A stretch of 35,422 nucleotides of DNA. Origin: Streptomyces griseoaurantiacus. Its GTDB lineage: Bacteria > Actinomycetota > Actinomycetes > Streptomycetales > Streptomycetaceae. A program made the position numbers and the translations under genes. Location: positions 1 to 35,422 of the forward strand of contig BNBP01000074.1 in assembly GCA_014656015.1 (NCBI GenBank), read 5' to 3'. Position 1 is the stretch's first letter. Each line of letters starts with the position of its first letter. Below are positions 1 through 6,989 of this stretch, piece after piece. Under the pieces are notes generated by a model. That model saw nothing but the letters and a program-made list of their open reading frames with translations, did no database searches and was not told the DNA's origin.

Positions 1-2
1 TC

Positions 3-98
3 ACCGCGGTCCGGCGCGGCCTACGCCAGCTCCAGTACCGCCCCGACGTCCTCGACGGCTGCCTCACCGGCACCGGCCTCCGCCGCCAGCCACCATGA
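3..98 (+). CDS. 3' end of a truncated or off-window gene, possibly a transposase C-terminus
   Basis: An open frame enters from the left edge and stops at TGA 96-98, giving about 31 residues (start of the peptide TAVRRGLRQLQYRPDVLDGC). The Arg-rich stretch followed by a PDVLDGCLTGTGL tail resembles, from memory, the C-termini of actinobacterial transposases, and insertion sequences follow at once. The gene start lies outside the window, so neither family nor completeness can be judged. It could equally be the end of an unrelated gene truncated by the adjacent IS. Confidence 0.35.
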   Translation, partial: TAVRRGLRQLQYRPDVLDGCLTGTGLRRQPP

Positions 99-124
99 CG
101 ACATCACGCATTCAAGGTCAGTAA

Positions 125-148
125 TACTCCAGTGTGCCTTCGTGATCT
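125..148 (+). repeat. Left inverted repeat of the IS701-like element
   Basis: The repeat starts TACTCCAGTG and ends CTTCGTGATCT. It matches the reverse complement of 3377-3400 at 22 of 24 positions, with the two mismatches at bases 11 and 13. It overlaps the last codon region of the transposase remnant (stop at 147-149), as expected when a transposase runs up to the IS end. Confidence 0.7.
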
Positions 149-407
149 ATCCGGTCGCAGGGGCAGTGAGTCGTCGGTAGTGGCTGCACCGGGCTGTGGC
201 CTGGTGGGTTCTGCGCCAGTTTGACCAGTGCAGCAGCCTGCGCGGGGATGTGTTCGGTGGGCTCAGCAGGGTGCCGAGCAGGTGGCGGATCTCGGGAACG
301 GTCAGGTCGATGGGGTCGGGGCTGTGGGCGGGCCGGTACGGCTGTGCGGTCCTGGCCGGTGTCGCGTCGGCAGCGAGAGCGGCCAGGAATGCCAGGCCGA
401 GCATGGC

Positions 408-438
408 TAGTGCTGTGACCGGGAACCTTTGCCGGGTT
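408..438 (+). repeat. Left terminal inverted repeat of the IS630 element
   Basis: The repeat begins TAGTGCTGTGACCGG, identical to the right end for 15 bases, and ends with GCCGGGTT, shared for 8 bases. There are four mismatches in between. Confidence 0.9.
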
Positions 439-485
439 GCTCGTTGTGCTGGGTGCCAGTGACGGCATTCGGCGAGGGGGCGGGT

Positions 486-1607
486 ATGGCATCACCGGTT
501 AGGGTTCGCCGGCTTACCGAGCAGGAGGGGCAGAAGCTGCAGCGGATCGTCCGGCGGGGAAGCACCAGTTCGGTGCGGTTCCGGCGGGCGATGATACTGC
601 TGGCCTCGTCGGGCGGCAGCCCGGTCCCGGTGATCGCGCAGCTGGTCCAGGCCGACGAGGACACCGTTCGGGACGTGATCCACCGGTTCAACGAGGTGGG
701 GATGGCCTGTCTGGACCCTCGGTGGGCGGGAGGCCGTCCCCGCCTGTTGAGCATTGAGGACGAGGACTTCGTCATCGAGGCGGCCACCACCCGGCCCACC
801 GTGCTGGGCAAGCCCTTCACCCGCTGGTCAATCCGCAAGCTCGCCGAGCATCTGCGGCGCAACATCGCCCGTCCGGTGAGGATCGGCCGGGAGGCCCTAC
901 GCTGCTTACTGCTCCGCCGCGGGATCTCCTTCCAACGCACCAAGACCTGGAAGGAGTCCCCGGACCCGGACTTCGACGCCAAGCTCGACCGGATCGAGTT
1001 CGCGCTCACCGAGCGGCCGGACCGGACCTTCGCCCTGGACGAGTTCGGCCCGCTCGGCGTCCGTCCGATCGCAGGATCGTGCTGGGCTCCCCGGTCGAGT
1101 CCGGACCGGCTGCCGGCGACCTACCGACGCACCCACGGCATCACCTACTTCCACGGCTGCTACTCGGTCGGCGACGACCGGCTCTGGGGAGTTGTCCGCC
1201 GCCGCAAGGGCATCGACCACACCTGGGCGGCACTGCGGTCGATCCGCGCGGCCCGCCCGGACGGCGCCCCGATCTACGTGATCCTCGACAACCTGTCCGC
1301 GCACCTGAACCGGCGGATCCGCCGCTGGGCCGACCGGAACAAGGTCGAGCTCTGTTTCACCCCGACCTATGCGTCCTGGGCCAATCCGATCGAGGCCCAC
1401 TTCGGGCCCCTGCGGCAGTTCACCCTCGCCAACTCGAACCACCCCAACCACACCGTCCAGACCCGCGCCCTGCATGCCTACCTGCGCTGGCGCAACGAGA
1501 ACGCCCGCCACCCGGACGTCCTCGCCGCCCAACGACATGAACGCGCACGCATCCGCAGCGAGAAACACATCCGCTGGGGCGGCAGATCTCTCCAGCTTGC
1601 GGCCTGA
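486..1607 (+). CDS. IS630-family transposase
   Basis: A 373-residue DDE transposase that would cut and paste the element at TA (CTAG) sites. The N-terminal third has a helix-turn-helix arrangement (MASPVRVRRLTEQEGQKLQR, then PVPVIAQLVQADEDTVRDVI and WSIRKLAEHL). The catalytic triad is visible as Asp in FALDEFGPL, Asp in VILDNLSAH and Glu in WANPIEAHFG, the last two at the DDE spacing of this family. The ATG at 486 is chosen over the in-frame ATG at 429 because homologues start near the MASPV segment and 429 lies inside the left repeat region. The frame is full length with no stop or shift, so the protein may be active. It ends 25 bases before the convergent Imm51 gene. Confidence 0.92.
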   Translation: MASPVRVRRLTEQEGQKLQRIVRRGSTSSVRFRRAMILLASSGGSPVPVIAQLVQADEDTVRDVIHRFNEVGMACLDPRWAGGRPRLLSIEDEDFVIEAATTRPTVLGKPFTRWSIRKLAEHLRRNIARPVRIGREALRCLLLRRGISFQRTKTWKESPDPDFDAKLDRIEFALTERPDRTFALDEFGPLGVRPIAGSCWAPRSSPDRLPATYRRTHGITYFHGCYSVGDDRLWGVVRRRKGIDHTWAALRSIRAARPDGAPIYVILDNLSAHLNRRIRRWADRNKVELCFTPTYASWANPIEAHFGPLRQFTLANSNHPNHTVQTRALHAYLRWRNENARHPDVLAAQRHERARIRSEKHIRWGGRSLQLAA

Positions 1608-1632
1608 ACGGGCACACCTGCTGGGCACAGCA

Positions 1633-1950
1633 TCAGTCGTCGAACTCAAAGCCTGCCGTCTCCGCACGGGCAACAAGCTCGCGAACCGCGCTGGGGCTCG
1701 AGATCACGGGCTCAAGGGCAGTCTTGAGCTGCGTGAGGTCACTCAAGCTCCCGAGCGCACAGAACATGCCGCCCTCGCTGTCGAAGTCGAGGCGCTCAGC
1801 AAGATCCGGCCAGGCGAACTGCACAAGACCTTCCCAGAAGTACCCGTTCGGCTCGTGTCCGGCGGCAACCACAGCCGCATCAGCGGCCAGGTCGCCGGCA
1901 TCGAGCGTCAGCGAGTGCTCACCATCAAAGTCATGCAGGGTGATAGTCAC
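1633..1950 (-). CDS. Imm51-family immunity protein (IS630 passenger)
   Basis: A protein of about 105 residues with the features I associate with the Imm51 family: the opening DFDGEHSLTLDAGD, the signature HEPNGYFWEGL, then FDSEGGMFCALGS and the acidic end VRELVARAETAGFEFDD. Imm51 proteins are predicted cytoplasmic antidotes in polymorphic toxin systems; the cognate toxin varies and none is visible here. The start is set at GTG 1950, where the conserved part begins; an upstream in-frame GTG at 1977 would add nine residues. The gene lies wholly inside the IS630 repeats and converges on the transposase. By eye its GC content is lower than that of the surrounding chromosome. No partner toxin gene is adjacent, so it is an orphan immunity gene carried by an IS. 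Confidence 0.82.
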   Translation of the reverse strand: MTITLHDFDGEHSLTLDAGDLAADAAVVAAGHEPNGYFWEGLVQFAWPDLAERLDFDSEGGMFCALGSLSDLTQLKTALEPVISSPSAVRELVARAETAGFEFDD

Positions 1951-2014
1951 TCCGCGATCTTCCCACCCCCGGCACACAGACTGCCCAGCCCATTCAAACT
2001 GCTCGTCCGCACCT

Positions 2015-2045
2015 AACCCGGCGAACCTTTCCGGTCACAGCACTA
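2015..2045 (-). repeat. Right terminal inverted repeat of the IS630 element
   Basis: This is the reverse complement of the left repeat with 27 of 31 matches. The terminal TA (2044-2045) is the second copy of the target dinucleotide. The outer C/G (407 and 2046) reconstruct a CTAG target. Confidence 0.9.
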
Positions 2046-2905
2046 GCGTGACGTGCCGATGCCAGGCGGTCCAGTGGCGGACCTGGTAGTGATCCAGTCC
2101 GACCTGGCCTTTCGCGGCCTGGAAGCATTCCTCGATGCACCACCTGGTCCCGGCCACTCTGACCAGCTCGGACAGCGGCATCCGTTTCGGGGACCAGCAC
2201 AGGTAGAAGGCGAGTTCGCCGCTGCTCGGGTTGCGGCGGACCAGCAGGTGTCGGTGGCCGTCGGCGCCGATCTCGATCCAGGTCCAGTCGTAGTAGCGCG
2301 GCCGCGATCATCTGCCCGGCCAGTGTGGGCTTGGTCGCGAACTCCACATGCTCGGGCACCCCGGCACGGGTGCGGCGCTCGGCGTCCCGGGACCAGGACA
2401 TGTCGGGCAGGTAGAGCAGGCGGTCGATCAACGCCCGTCCTCTGCTGGAGGCGTAGGCAAGGAAGACACCGACCTGGCTGTTCTCGATCCGCCCCGCGGT
2501 GCCGGTGTACTGCCGCTGCACGCCCGCCGAGGCGAAGCCTTTCTTGAGGAAGCCTGTCTCGTCGACGACCAGCACGCCGTTGTCGGCGCCGAGGTGCTCG
2601 TGGACGTAGGCGCGCACGTCGTCACGGAGGGCGTCGGCGTCCCAGCGGGCGGTTCGCAGCAGCCGCTGCATCGGCCCGGGGCGGGCATGGCCATCCTGCT
2701 CGGCCAGCCGCCAGCAGTTCTTCCGCTCGACGCCGGACAGTAACCCGAGCACGAAGGCGCGGGCCGTGGCGCGCGGCTCAACCCGCCTGAACCGGCCCGC
2801 GATCCGGGCCATGGCCTGTTCGAACATCGCCCGCCAACGGGCGGCGTCTATGCCGTGGCCCGCGGCCACCGCACGATCTTCAGGAGTCCACACAACCCCC
2901 GATGA

Positions 2906-3322
2906 TCACGAGGTGGCCGTTTCGGTGCCCGCTCCGGTCCTCAGGTGGTGCCAGGCGTGCCCGCACCCGTCAGCACAGAAGCGGAGCTGCCGCCGCTCAT
3001 CAGCGACGCCAAGAAGTGCGACAAGCAGCCGGAATGCCTTGACCCGCTCGTCCTGCGGAAGATTGATGATCTTTGCCAGTTGCTCGGTGAGGCTTCCGCG
3101 CGTGACCAGCACGGCCGGTGTGTGGGTGGGCCGGATGCCGGCTTTGCGGATGCTCTCCGGCCCGTCCTCGCTGATTGCACGGGCCTGGATACAGAACCCT
3201 GCCAGGTCGCGCAGGACTCCGAACTGCTCAGTGTCGGCGAGGCCCTCAAACCAGCCGACGCCCTGGGCGACGGGCCGGATACCTTGCGCCAACTCGTTCA
3301 GGATGACCGTGCGTCCGTCCAT
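2906..3322 (-). CDS. DUF5958 family protein (IS701 passenger)
   Basis: A 138-residue protein of unknown function matching DUF5958 as I know it: MDGRTVILNELAQG at the start, WFEGL, VLRDLAGFCIQARA, the signature ESIRKAGIRPTHTPAVL, then AKIINLPQDERVKAFRLLVALLGVAD, and a Cys/His end (FCADGCGHAWHHL) that could bind a metal. The ATG at 3322 has a good GGAGGTGGG ribosome site; the upstream ATG at 3370 would add 16 residues unlike the family. It ends 12 bases before the transposase start on the same strand and lies inside the IS701 repeats, so it was probably co-transcribed and co-mobilised with the transposase. No catalytic motif is recognised. Confidence 0.8.
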   Translation of the reverse strand: MDGRTVILNELAQGIRPVAQGVGWFEGLADTEQFGVLRDLAGFCIQARAISEDGPESIRKAGIRPTHTPAVLVTRGSLTEQLAKIINLPQDERVKAFRLLVALLGVADERRQLRFCADGCGHAWHHLRTGAGTETATS

Positions 3323-3376
3323 CCCGCCCCACCTCCACAACAAGCCTGGCTTCCTACCCCACGAGGTCATCGAACC

Positions 3377-3400
3377 AGATCACGAAGTCGCACTGGAGTA
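3377..3400 (-). repeat. Right inverted repeat of the IS701-like element
   Basis: This is the inverted partner of 125-148 (22 of 24 bases). It lies 54 bases upstream of the chosen DUF5958 start on the minus strand, so the DUF5958 gene falls inside the element and its promoter must lie in or next to this repeat. Confidence 0.7.
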
Positions 3401-3610
3401 CTAAGTGAGCGTTTAGTTCGCTGGTGTCTGTTTGGTTCGATTTTAGGTGTCGCACGCCGATCCTGAACACGTCAACGATCTCGCCTTTGACCCCAGGAGC
3501 ACACAGGCCTTAACACCCAACCGCCTGGTGACGCCCAGGGGAAACCGATCGCGGGAACTGGGCGTGGGAGCACCGGCACCCGAACGCGATCACCGTTCAG
3601 CAGGAGCGAT

Positions 3611-3652
3611 ATCTCTGTATATACTTGATGGCACTCTATATATCCGTGGAGG
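3611..3652 (+). promoter_or_regulatory. AT-rich vapBC promoter/operator and ribosome site
   Basis: Within a GC-rich region this segment is strikingly AT-rich. It contains the palindrome GTATATAC (3617-3624) and a second TATATAT run (3637-3643), followed by GGAGG (3648-3652) seven bases before the vapB ATG. Paired AT-rich sites at a VapBC promoter fit autoregulation by the antitoxin complex. The rest of the 255-base stretch between the IS end and vapB shows no gene. Confidence 0.5.
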
Positions 3653-3659
3653 TGCATCA

Positions 3660-3875
3660 ATGACTCGCACCGTAATAGACCTCGATGATCAGCTGGTCGC
3701 CGACGTGGCCAAGGCCCTCGGCACCAGCACCAAGAAGGAGACGGTGAACACCGCCCTGCGCGAGGTTCTGGAGAACCGGCGGCGGGCTCTGGCCCTCACC
3801 CGCCTGCGGGCGGCGGCGGCCGAGGGCGCCTTCGATCTCGATCTCCTTGAGGACAAGGGAAACTACCGTCGGTGA
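3660..3875 (+). CDS. vapB: VapB-family antitoxin
   Basis: A 71-residue protein of the actinobacterial VapB type: the strand MTRTVIDLDDQLVADVAKALG followed by the helix region TKKETVNTALREVLENRRR form a ribbon-helix-helix-like DNA-binding domain, and the C-terminal tail (AEGAFDLDLLEDKGNYRR) would wrap the toxin. The ATG at 3660 has GGAGG seven bases upstream. The stop overlaps the toxin start (GTGA at 3872-3875), the usual translational coupling. It should neutralise VapC and repress the operon. Confidence 0.88.
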   Translation: MTRTVIDLDDQLVADVAKALGTSTKKETVNTALREVLENRRRALALTRLRAAAAEGAFDLDLLEDKGNYRR

Positions 3876-4294
3876 ACGCCGCCCAATTCCTGATCGACAC
3901 CAGCGCGCTCGCCCGGCTGTTGCGCGGCGATGCCGAGCAATACGGATGGGACCAGGCGGCGGCAGCCGGGCTCATCGCCACGTGCCCCCTCACCGAGCTG
4001 GAGTTCTTCTACAGCGCGCGTTCCGCCGCCGACCGTGCCCGAGGTATCGAGGACCTGCGTCTGCTCTTCGGCTGGGTACCGGTCGACGACCGCGCCTACG
4101 ACCGCGCGTCGCAGGTCCAGGACATCCTCACCCAGCGCGGACAGCACCGCAGTGCCGGAGCCGTCGACCTCGTGGTGGCGGCCACGGCCGAGTTGCAGGG
4201 ACTGACCCTCCTCCACCGCGACAGGGACTTCGACTGCATCGCCACCGTCACAGGCCAGGCGCTCCAGTGGTACGGGCCAGAACCCGGCAAGTAA
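3872..4294 (+). CDS. vapC: VapC-family PIN-domain ribonuclease toxin
   Basis: A 140-residue PIN domain. The expected acidic residues are present: Asp9 in FLIDTSALARLL, Glu42/Glu44 in PLTELEFF, Asp99 in GAVDLVVAATA and the Asp cluster 117-121 (HRDRDFD). These coordinate Mg2+ or Mn2+ for RNA cleavage in the family. The length is normal. The GTG start overlaps the antitoxin stop. No lesion is seen, so an intact toxin-antitoxin pair sits between the IS block and the arsenic genes. The 217 bases that follow up to arsC show no supportable gene. Confidence 0.88.
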   Translation: MNAAQFLIDTSALARLLRGDAEQYGWDQAAAAGLIATCPLTELEFFYSARSAADRARGIEDLRLLFGWVPVDDRAYDRASQVQDILTQRGQHRSAGAVDLVVAATAELQGLTLLHRDRDFDCIATVTGQALQWYGPEPGK

Positions 4295-4511
4295 ACCCAA
4301 GAGGCCGGGCGTTCGGCTGTCCCGTGCGTAATGGCACAGCAGAGCCAGCCGAGGTGCCGTGGTGAACCTGGCAGAGGAAGACTCTCGCGGGCCCCGCGCG
4401 TCACCTCGCCGCGCTCCCGTGCCCACGGCGTGCCAAAAGGAGCGGACAACTACGCGAACAGCGGTGCCATCAGGCCGCCGCACCTCCAGCCGCACCACGA
4501 ATCTGGGCAGG

Positions 4512-4940
4512 TCAGAGGGTACGAGGCAGTCCAACCGCCGCGATGTCGTCGATCAGGCGGCGGACGCGTGCCTCGATCTCGTCGCGGATCGGGCGTACCG
4601 CTTCCACTCCCTGCCCGGCCGGGTCGGGGAGCTGCCAGTCGAGGTAGCGCTTGCCGGGGAAGACGGGGCAGGTGTCGCCGCAGCCCATCGTGATGACGAC
4701 GTCGGACGCCTGGACCGCTTCCGCCGTGAGCACCTTGGGCACCTCGGCCCTGATGTCGATGCCCGCCTCGGCCATGGCTTCGACGACGGCCGGATTCACG
4801 GTGTCGGCGGGGGCGGAGCCCGCGGAGCGGACCTGGACGCGGTCGCCCGCGAGGTGGGTGAGGAAGGCGGCTGCCATCTGTGAGCGTCCGGCGTTGTGGA
4901 CGCAGACGAAGAGCACGGACGGCGTGGCGGTGTCAGGCAT
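4512..4940 (-). CDS. arsC: Arsenate reductase ArsC, low-molecular-weight phosphatase type
   Basis: A 142-residue enzyme reducing arsenate to arsenite. The P-loop CVHNAGRSQ carries the nucleophile Cys13 and Arg19. Further family marks are VRSAGSAPA, the segment MGCGDTCPVFPGKRYLDW with two more Cys residues, and the catalytic LPDPAGQ loop Asp. In actinobacteria such enzymes draw electrons from thioredoxin or mycothiol/mycoredoxin; which one applies is not visible. The ATG at 4940 lies inside the acr3 3' end (8-base overlap), so it is the third gene of the arsR-acr3-arsC operon. The arsenite it makes is the substrate of the upstream exporter. Confidence 0.93.
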   Translation of the reverse strand: MPDTATPSVLFVCVHNAGRSQMAAAFLTHLAGDRVQVRSAGSAPADTVNPAVVEAMAEAGIDIRAEVPKVLTAEAVQASDVVITMGCGDTCPVFPGKRYLDWQLPDPAGQGVEAVRPIRDEIEARVRRLIDDIAAVGLPRTL

Positions 4941-6030
4941 GGGTGGGGTCCTCTTGGGGCGCGGGGACGGCGGGGGCGGGGAAGTAGCGGCGGGCGTACA
5001 GGGCGACGTACACCAGGCCGATCAGGACGGGCACCTCGATGAGGGGGCCGACGACGCCGGCGAGGGCCTGGCCGGAGGTGGCGCCGAAGGTGGCGATGGC
5101 GACGGCGATGGCCAGCTCGAAGTTGTTGCCCGCGGCGGTGAACGCCAGCGTCGTGGCCCGCGAGTGGTCGAGGCCGACCGCGCGGCCCAGGGCCATGGAC
5201 CCGGCCCACATGACGGCGAAGTAGACCAGCAGCGGCAGGGCGATGCGGGCGACGTCGAAGGGCTGTGAGGTGATGGCGTCGCCTTGCAGGGCGAAGAGGA
5301 CGACGATCGTGAACAGCAGCCCGTACAGGGCGAAGGGGGCGATGCGCGGGATGAGCTTGTTCTCGTACCAGGTGCGGCCCTTGGTCTTCTCGCCGATGCG
5401 TCGGGTGAGGTAGCCGGCCGCGAGGGGGATGCCGAGGAAGAGGAGCACGCTGCGGGCGATCTCCCCTACCGGCACGTCCAGTCCGGTCTGCTCCAGGCCC
5501 AGCCGACCTGGTAGGACGGAGAGGTAGAACCAGCCCAGTGCCGAGAAGGCGACGACCTGGAAGACGGAGTTCAGGGCGACCAGGACGGCGGCGGCTTCAC
5601 GGTGCCCACAGGCGAGGTCGTTCCAGATGATGACCATGGCGATGCAGCGGGCCAGGCCGACGATGATCAGGCCGGTGCGGTAGGCGGGCAGGTCCGGCAG
5701 GAACAGCCACGCCAGAGCGAACATGAGCGCCGGGCCGACCACCCAGTTCAGCAGAAGCGACGGCAGCAGCAGGCGGCGGTCGCGGGTGACGGTGTCGAGG
5801 CGGTCGTAACGCACCTTGGCCAGCACCGGGTACATCATCACCAGCAGGCCCAGGGCGATCGGCAGGGACACCCCCGTCACGGTCACCTCGGCCAGCGCGT
5901 CACCCAAGCCGGGGACCAGGCGGCCCAGCCCGAGGCCCACGGCCATGGCCGCGAGGATCCAGACGGCCAGGTAGCGGTCGACGAAGGACAGGCGTCCGGC
6001 CACGTTCCCTTCGGGTACGGCAGTGCTCAC
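4933..6030 (-). CDS. acr3: Arsenite efflux transporter of the ACR3 family
   Basis: A 365-residue membrane protein with about ten hydrophobic helices, starting VDRYLAVWILAAMAVGLGLG. The ACR3 landmarks are present: the conserved Cys in VGLARCIAMVIIWNDLA and the conserved Glu in TAAGNNFELAIAVAIATFG, both important for As(III) transport in characterised homologues. It exports arsenite across the plasma membrane, driven by the proton gradient. The GTG start at 6030 overlaps the arsR stop as GTGA, and the 3' end overlaps arsC, so the three genes are translationally coupled. Often annotated arsB, but it is not of the ArsB family. Confidence 0.93.
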   Translation of the reverse strand: MSTAVPEGNVAGRLSFVDRYLAVWILAAMAVGLGLGRLVPGLGDALAEVTVTGVSLPIALGLLVMMYPVLAKVRYDRLDTVTRDRRLLLPSLLLNWVVGPALMFALAWLFLPDLPAYRTGLIIVGLARCIAMVIIWNDLACGHREAAAVLVALNSVFQVVAFSALGWFYLSVLPGRLGLEQTGLDVPVGEIARSVLLFLGIPLAAGYLTRRIGEKTKGRTWYENKLIPRIAPFALYGLLFTIVVLFALQGDAITSQPFDVARIALPLLVYFAVMWAGSMALGRAVGLDHSRATTLAFTAAGNNFELAIAVAIATFGATSGQALAGVVGPLIEVPVLIGLVYVALYARRYFPAPAVPAPQEDPTHA

Positions 6031-6434
6031 GAGGCGGCTCCGACCGGTGCGGTGCGCTCGGGCAGCGGCTCACCGGCCGGACGGGTCAGGAGACCGGCAA
6101 GGCGGTCGGTCATCTCCGGGACGAGCCAGTAGTGGACCCAGGTGCCGCGCCGCTCGCAGTCGATCAGGCCCGCCTGCCGCAGCAGCTTCAGGTGGTGCGA
6201 GATCGTCGGCTGGGACAGCTCGAAGGCCGGGGTCAGGTCACAGACGCACACCTCGCCGCCCGACCGGGAGGCGATCATCGACAGCAGGCGCAGCCGCACG
6301 GGATCGCCCAGCGCCTTGAACACCTTCGCCAGCTCCACGGCCTGGCCCTCGGCCAGGGGAGCGGTCAGCAGCCCGGGGCAGCACGCTTCGGCGTCGTCAC
6401 TCTCGTCGAGGACCACCAGCTCTTGTTTCGACAT
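6027..6434 (-). CDS. arsR: ArsR-family arsenic-responsive repressor
   Basis: A 135-residue winged-helix repressor. The core runs from VELAKVFKALGDPVRLRLLSMI through the As(III)-binding motif CVCDL (Cys63, Cys65) to the recognition helix SQPTISHHLKLLRQAGLI. Extra Cys residues at 18-19 and 93 could take part in binding. Start ATG at 6434; a much longer in-frame extension upstream is antisense to arsI and not credible. It should repress its own operon and the divergent arsI gene until arsenite binds. Confidence 0.92.
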   Translation of the reverse strand: MSKQELVVLDESDDAEACCPGLLTAPLAEGQAVELAKVFKALGDPVRLRLLSMIASRSGGEVCVCDLTPAFELSQPTISHHLKLLRQAGLIDCERRGTWVHYWLVPEMTDRLAGLLTRPAGEPLPERTAPVGAAS

Positions 6435-6512
6435 AACTCTATGTTGACATTCTTCGATCCAGTGCGCAATCTTGTATTGACAGACGTCAATCCAACTGGA
6501 CGGGAGCCCGTC
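6435..6512. promoter_or_regulatory. Divergent ars promoter with palindromic operator
   Basis: The 78 bases between arsR and arsI hold the 16-bp dyad ATTGACAGACGTCAAT (6476-6491; 6-bp perfect arms). For arsI, a consensus -35 TTGACA (6444-6449) lies 17 bases before CAATCT (6467-6472), which puts the dyad at the likely transcription start where a bound ArsR would block transcription. GGGAG (6502-6506) is the arsI ribosome site. The ArsR assignment is inferred from position and symmetry. Confidence 0.65.
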
Positions 6513-6983
6513 ATGTCCCGCGCTCAGCTCGCCCTGCGTGTCAGTGACCTGGAAGCGTCGATCACCTTCTACTCGAAGCTGTTCGGCACCGAACCGGCCA
6601 AGCGGCGCGAGGGATACGCCAACTTCGCCCTCACCGAGCCCCCGCTCAAGCTCGTGCTGATCGAGGGAGCGCCCGGCGAGGAGACCCGCCTGGACCACCT
6701 CGGGGTCGAGGTCGACTCCACCGACCAGGTCGACGCCGCCACCGCCCGGCTCAAGGACGCCGGCCTGGCCACCTTCGAGGAGAACGACACCTCCTGCTGT
6801 TACGCGCTCCAGGACAAGGTGTGGGTCCACGGCCCCGGCAAGGAGCCGTGGGAGGTCTACGTCGTGAAGGCCGACGCCGACACCCTCGGAAGGAGCGCCG
6901 CCCCCGACGCCACCGGCGACGGGTGCTGCACCAGCCGGACCACCGAGGAGACCCCGGCAGCGGCCGGCTGCGCGTGCGGCTAG
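6513..6983 (+). CDS. arsI: ArsI/CadI-family vicinal-oxygen-chelate metalloprotein (organoarsenical C-As lyase type)
   Basis: A 156-residue protein of the glyoxalase/VOC fold. The sequence follows the ArsI/CadI pattern: QLALRVSDLEASITFYSKLF, YANFALTEPPLKLVLIE, LDHLGVEV, then the vicinal thiols Cys95-Cys96 in DTSCCYALQDKVWV and PWEVYVV. Candidate Fe(II) ligands are Gln5, His62 and Glu114; the Cys pair binds trivalent organoarsenicals in characterised ArsI enzymes, which split the C-As bond. CadI homologues are simply metal-induced, so the substrate is an inference supported by the shared ars promoter. The tail (about residues 133-156) carries three more Cys residues (GCC and CACG) and may bind metal. 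Confidence 0.85.
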   Translation: MSRAQLALRVSDLEASITFYSKLFGTEPAKRREGYANFALTEPPLKLVLIEGAPGEETRLDHLGVEVDSTDQVDAATARLKDAGLATFEENDTSCCYALQDKVWVHGPGKEPWEVYVVKADADTLGRSAAPDATGDGCCTSRTTEETPAAAGCACG

Positions 6984-6989
6984 ATTCAG

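Larger units (their letters stand above)
408..2045 (+). mobile_element. IS630-family element carrying an Imm51 passenger gene
   Basis: The element has 31-bp terminal inverted repeats (408-438 and 2015-2045, 27 of 31 matching, the outer 15 identical) that start with the duplicated TA within CTAG, the usual IS630/Tc1 target behaviour. It holds one transposase gene (+) and one immunity-like gene (-). Removing it with one TA copy rejoins the codons of the surrounding IS701 transposase (HVTL-AML) without a frame change, which fixes both ends to the base. Confidence 0.9.
147..2893 (-). pseudogene. IS701-family transposase, split by IS630 and internally deleted
   Basis: The N-terminal part (2893 down to about 2312) has the IS701 hallmarks: RMLxR-like helical N-terminus, the first catalytic Asp in LVVDETGFLKKG, then GVQRQYTGTAGRIENSQVGVF and HVEFATKPTLAGQMI. 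Near 2310 the frame jumps. The rest resumes in another minus frame at RYYDWTWIEI and runs through SELVRVAGTRW, IEECFQAAKGQVGLDHYQVRHW and HVTL, which holds the last catalytic Glu. By comparison with family members as I know them, about 75 codons carrying the middle catalytic Asp are missing. At the CTAG of 2043-2046 the gene is cut by an IS630 element; it continues at 407-147 (AMLGLAFLAALAAD ... PEIRHLLGTLL ... HYRRL). GTG start at 2893, 12 bases after the DUF5958 stop. Inactive by two independent lesions. Confidence 0.85.
125..3400 (-). mobile_element. IS701-family element with DUF5958 passenger, disrupted
   Basis: A 24-bp inverted repeat (125-148 and 3377-3400, 22 of 24 matching) encloses an IS701-type transposase gene whose stop codon overlaps the left repeat, plus a DUF5958 gene just upstream of the transposase. 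The flanking tetranucleotides are GTAA (121-124) and CTAA (3401-3404), an imperfect match to a 4-bp target duplication. Without the 1.64-kb IS630 insertion the element would be about 1.64 kb, a normal size for an IS. The boundaries are inferred from the repeat pair and the gene layout. Deletion and insertion in the transposase make autonomous transposition unlikely. Confidence 0.72.

Noticed and set aside
429..485. N-terminal extension of the IS630 transposase from ATG 429
   Set aside because: It overlaps the terminal repeat and has no family-like sequence; the protein starts well at 486.
1994..2042. Apparent C-terminal tail of the IS701 open frame (to 1994)
   Set aside because: After the deletion near 2310 this frame is not the transposase frame; the true frame continues in another phase to the IS630 junction.
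4295..4511. Possible gene remnant between vapC and arsC
   Set aside because: A minus frame gives a short hydrophobic-charged stretch, but no start, family or intact length supports it.
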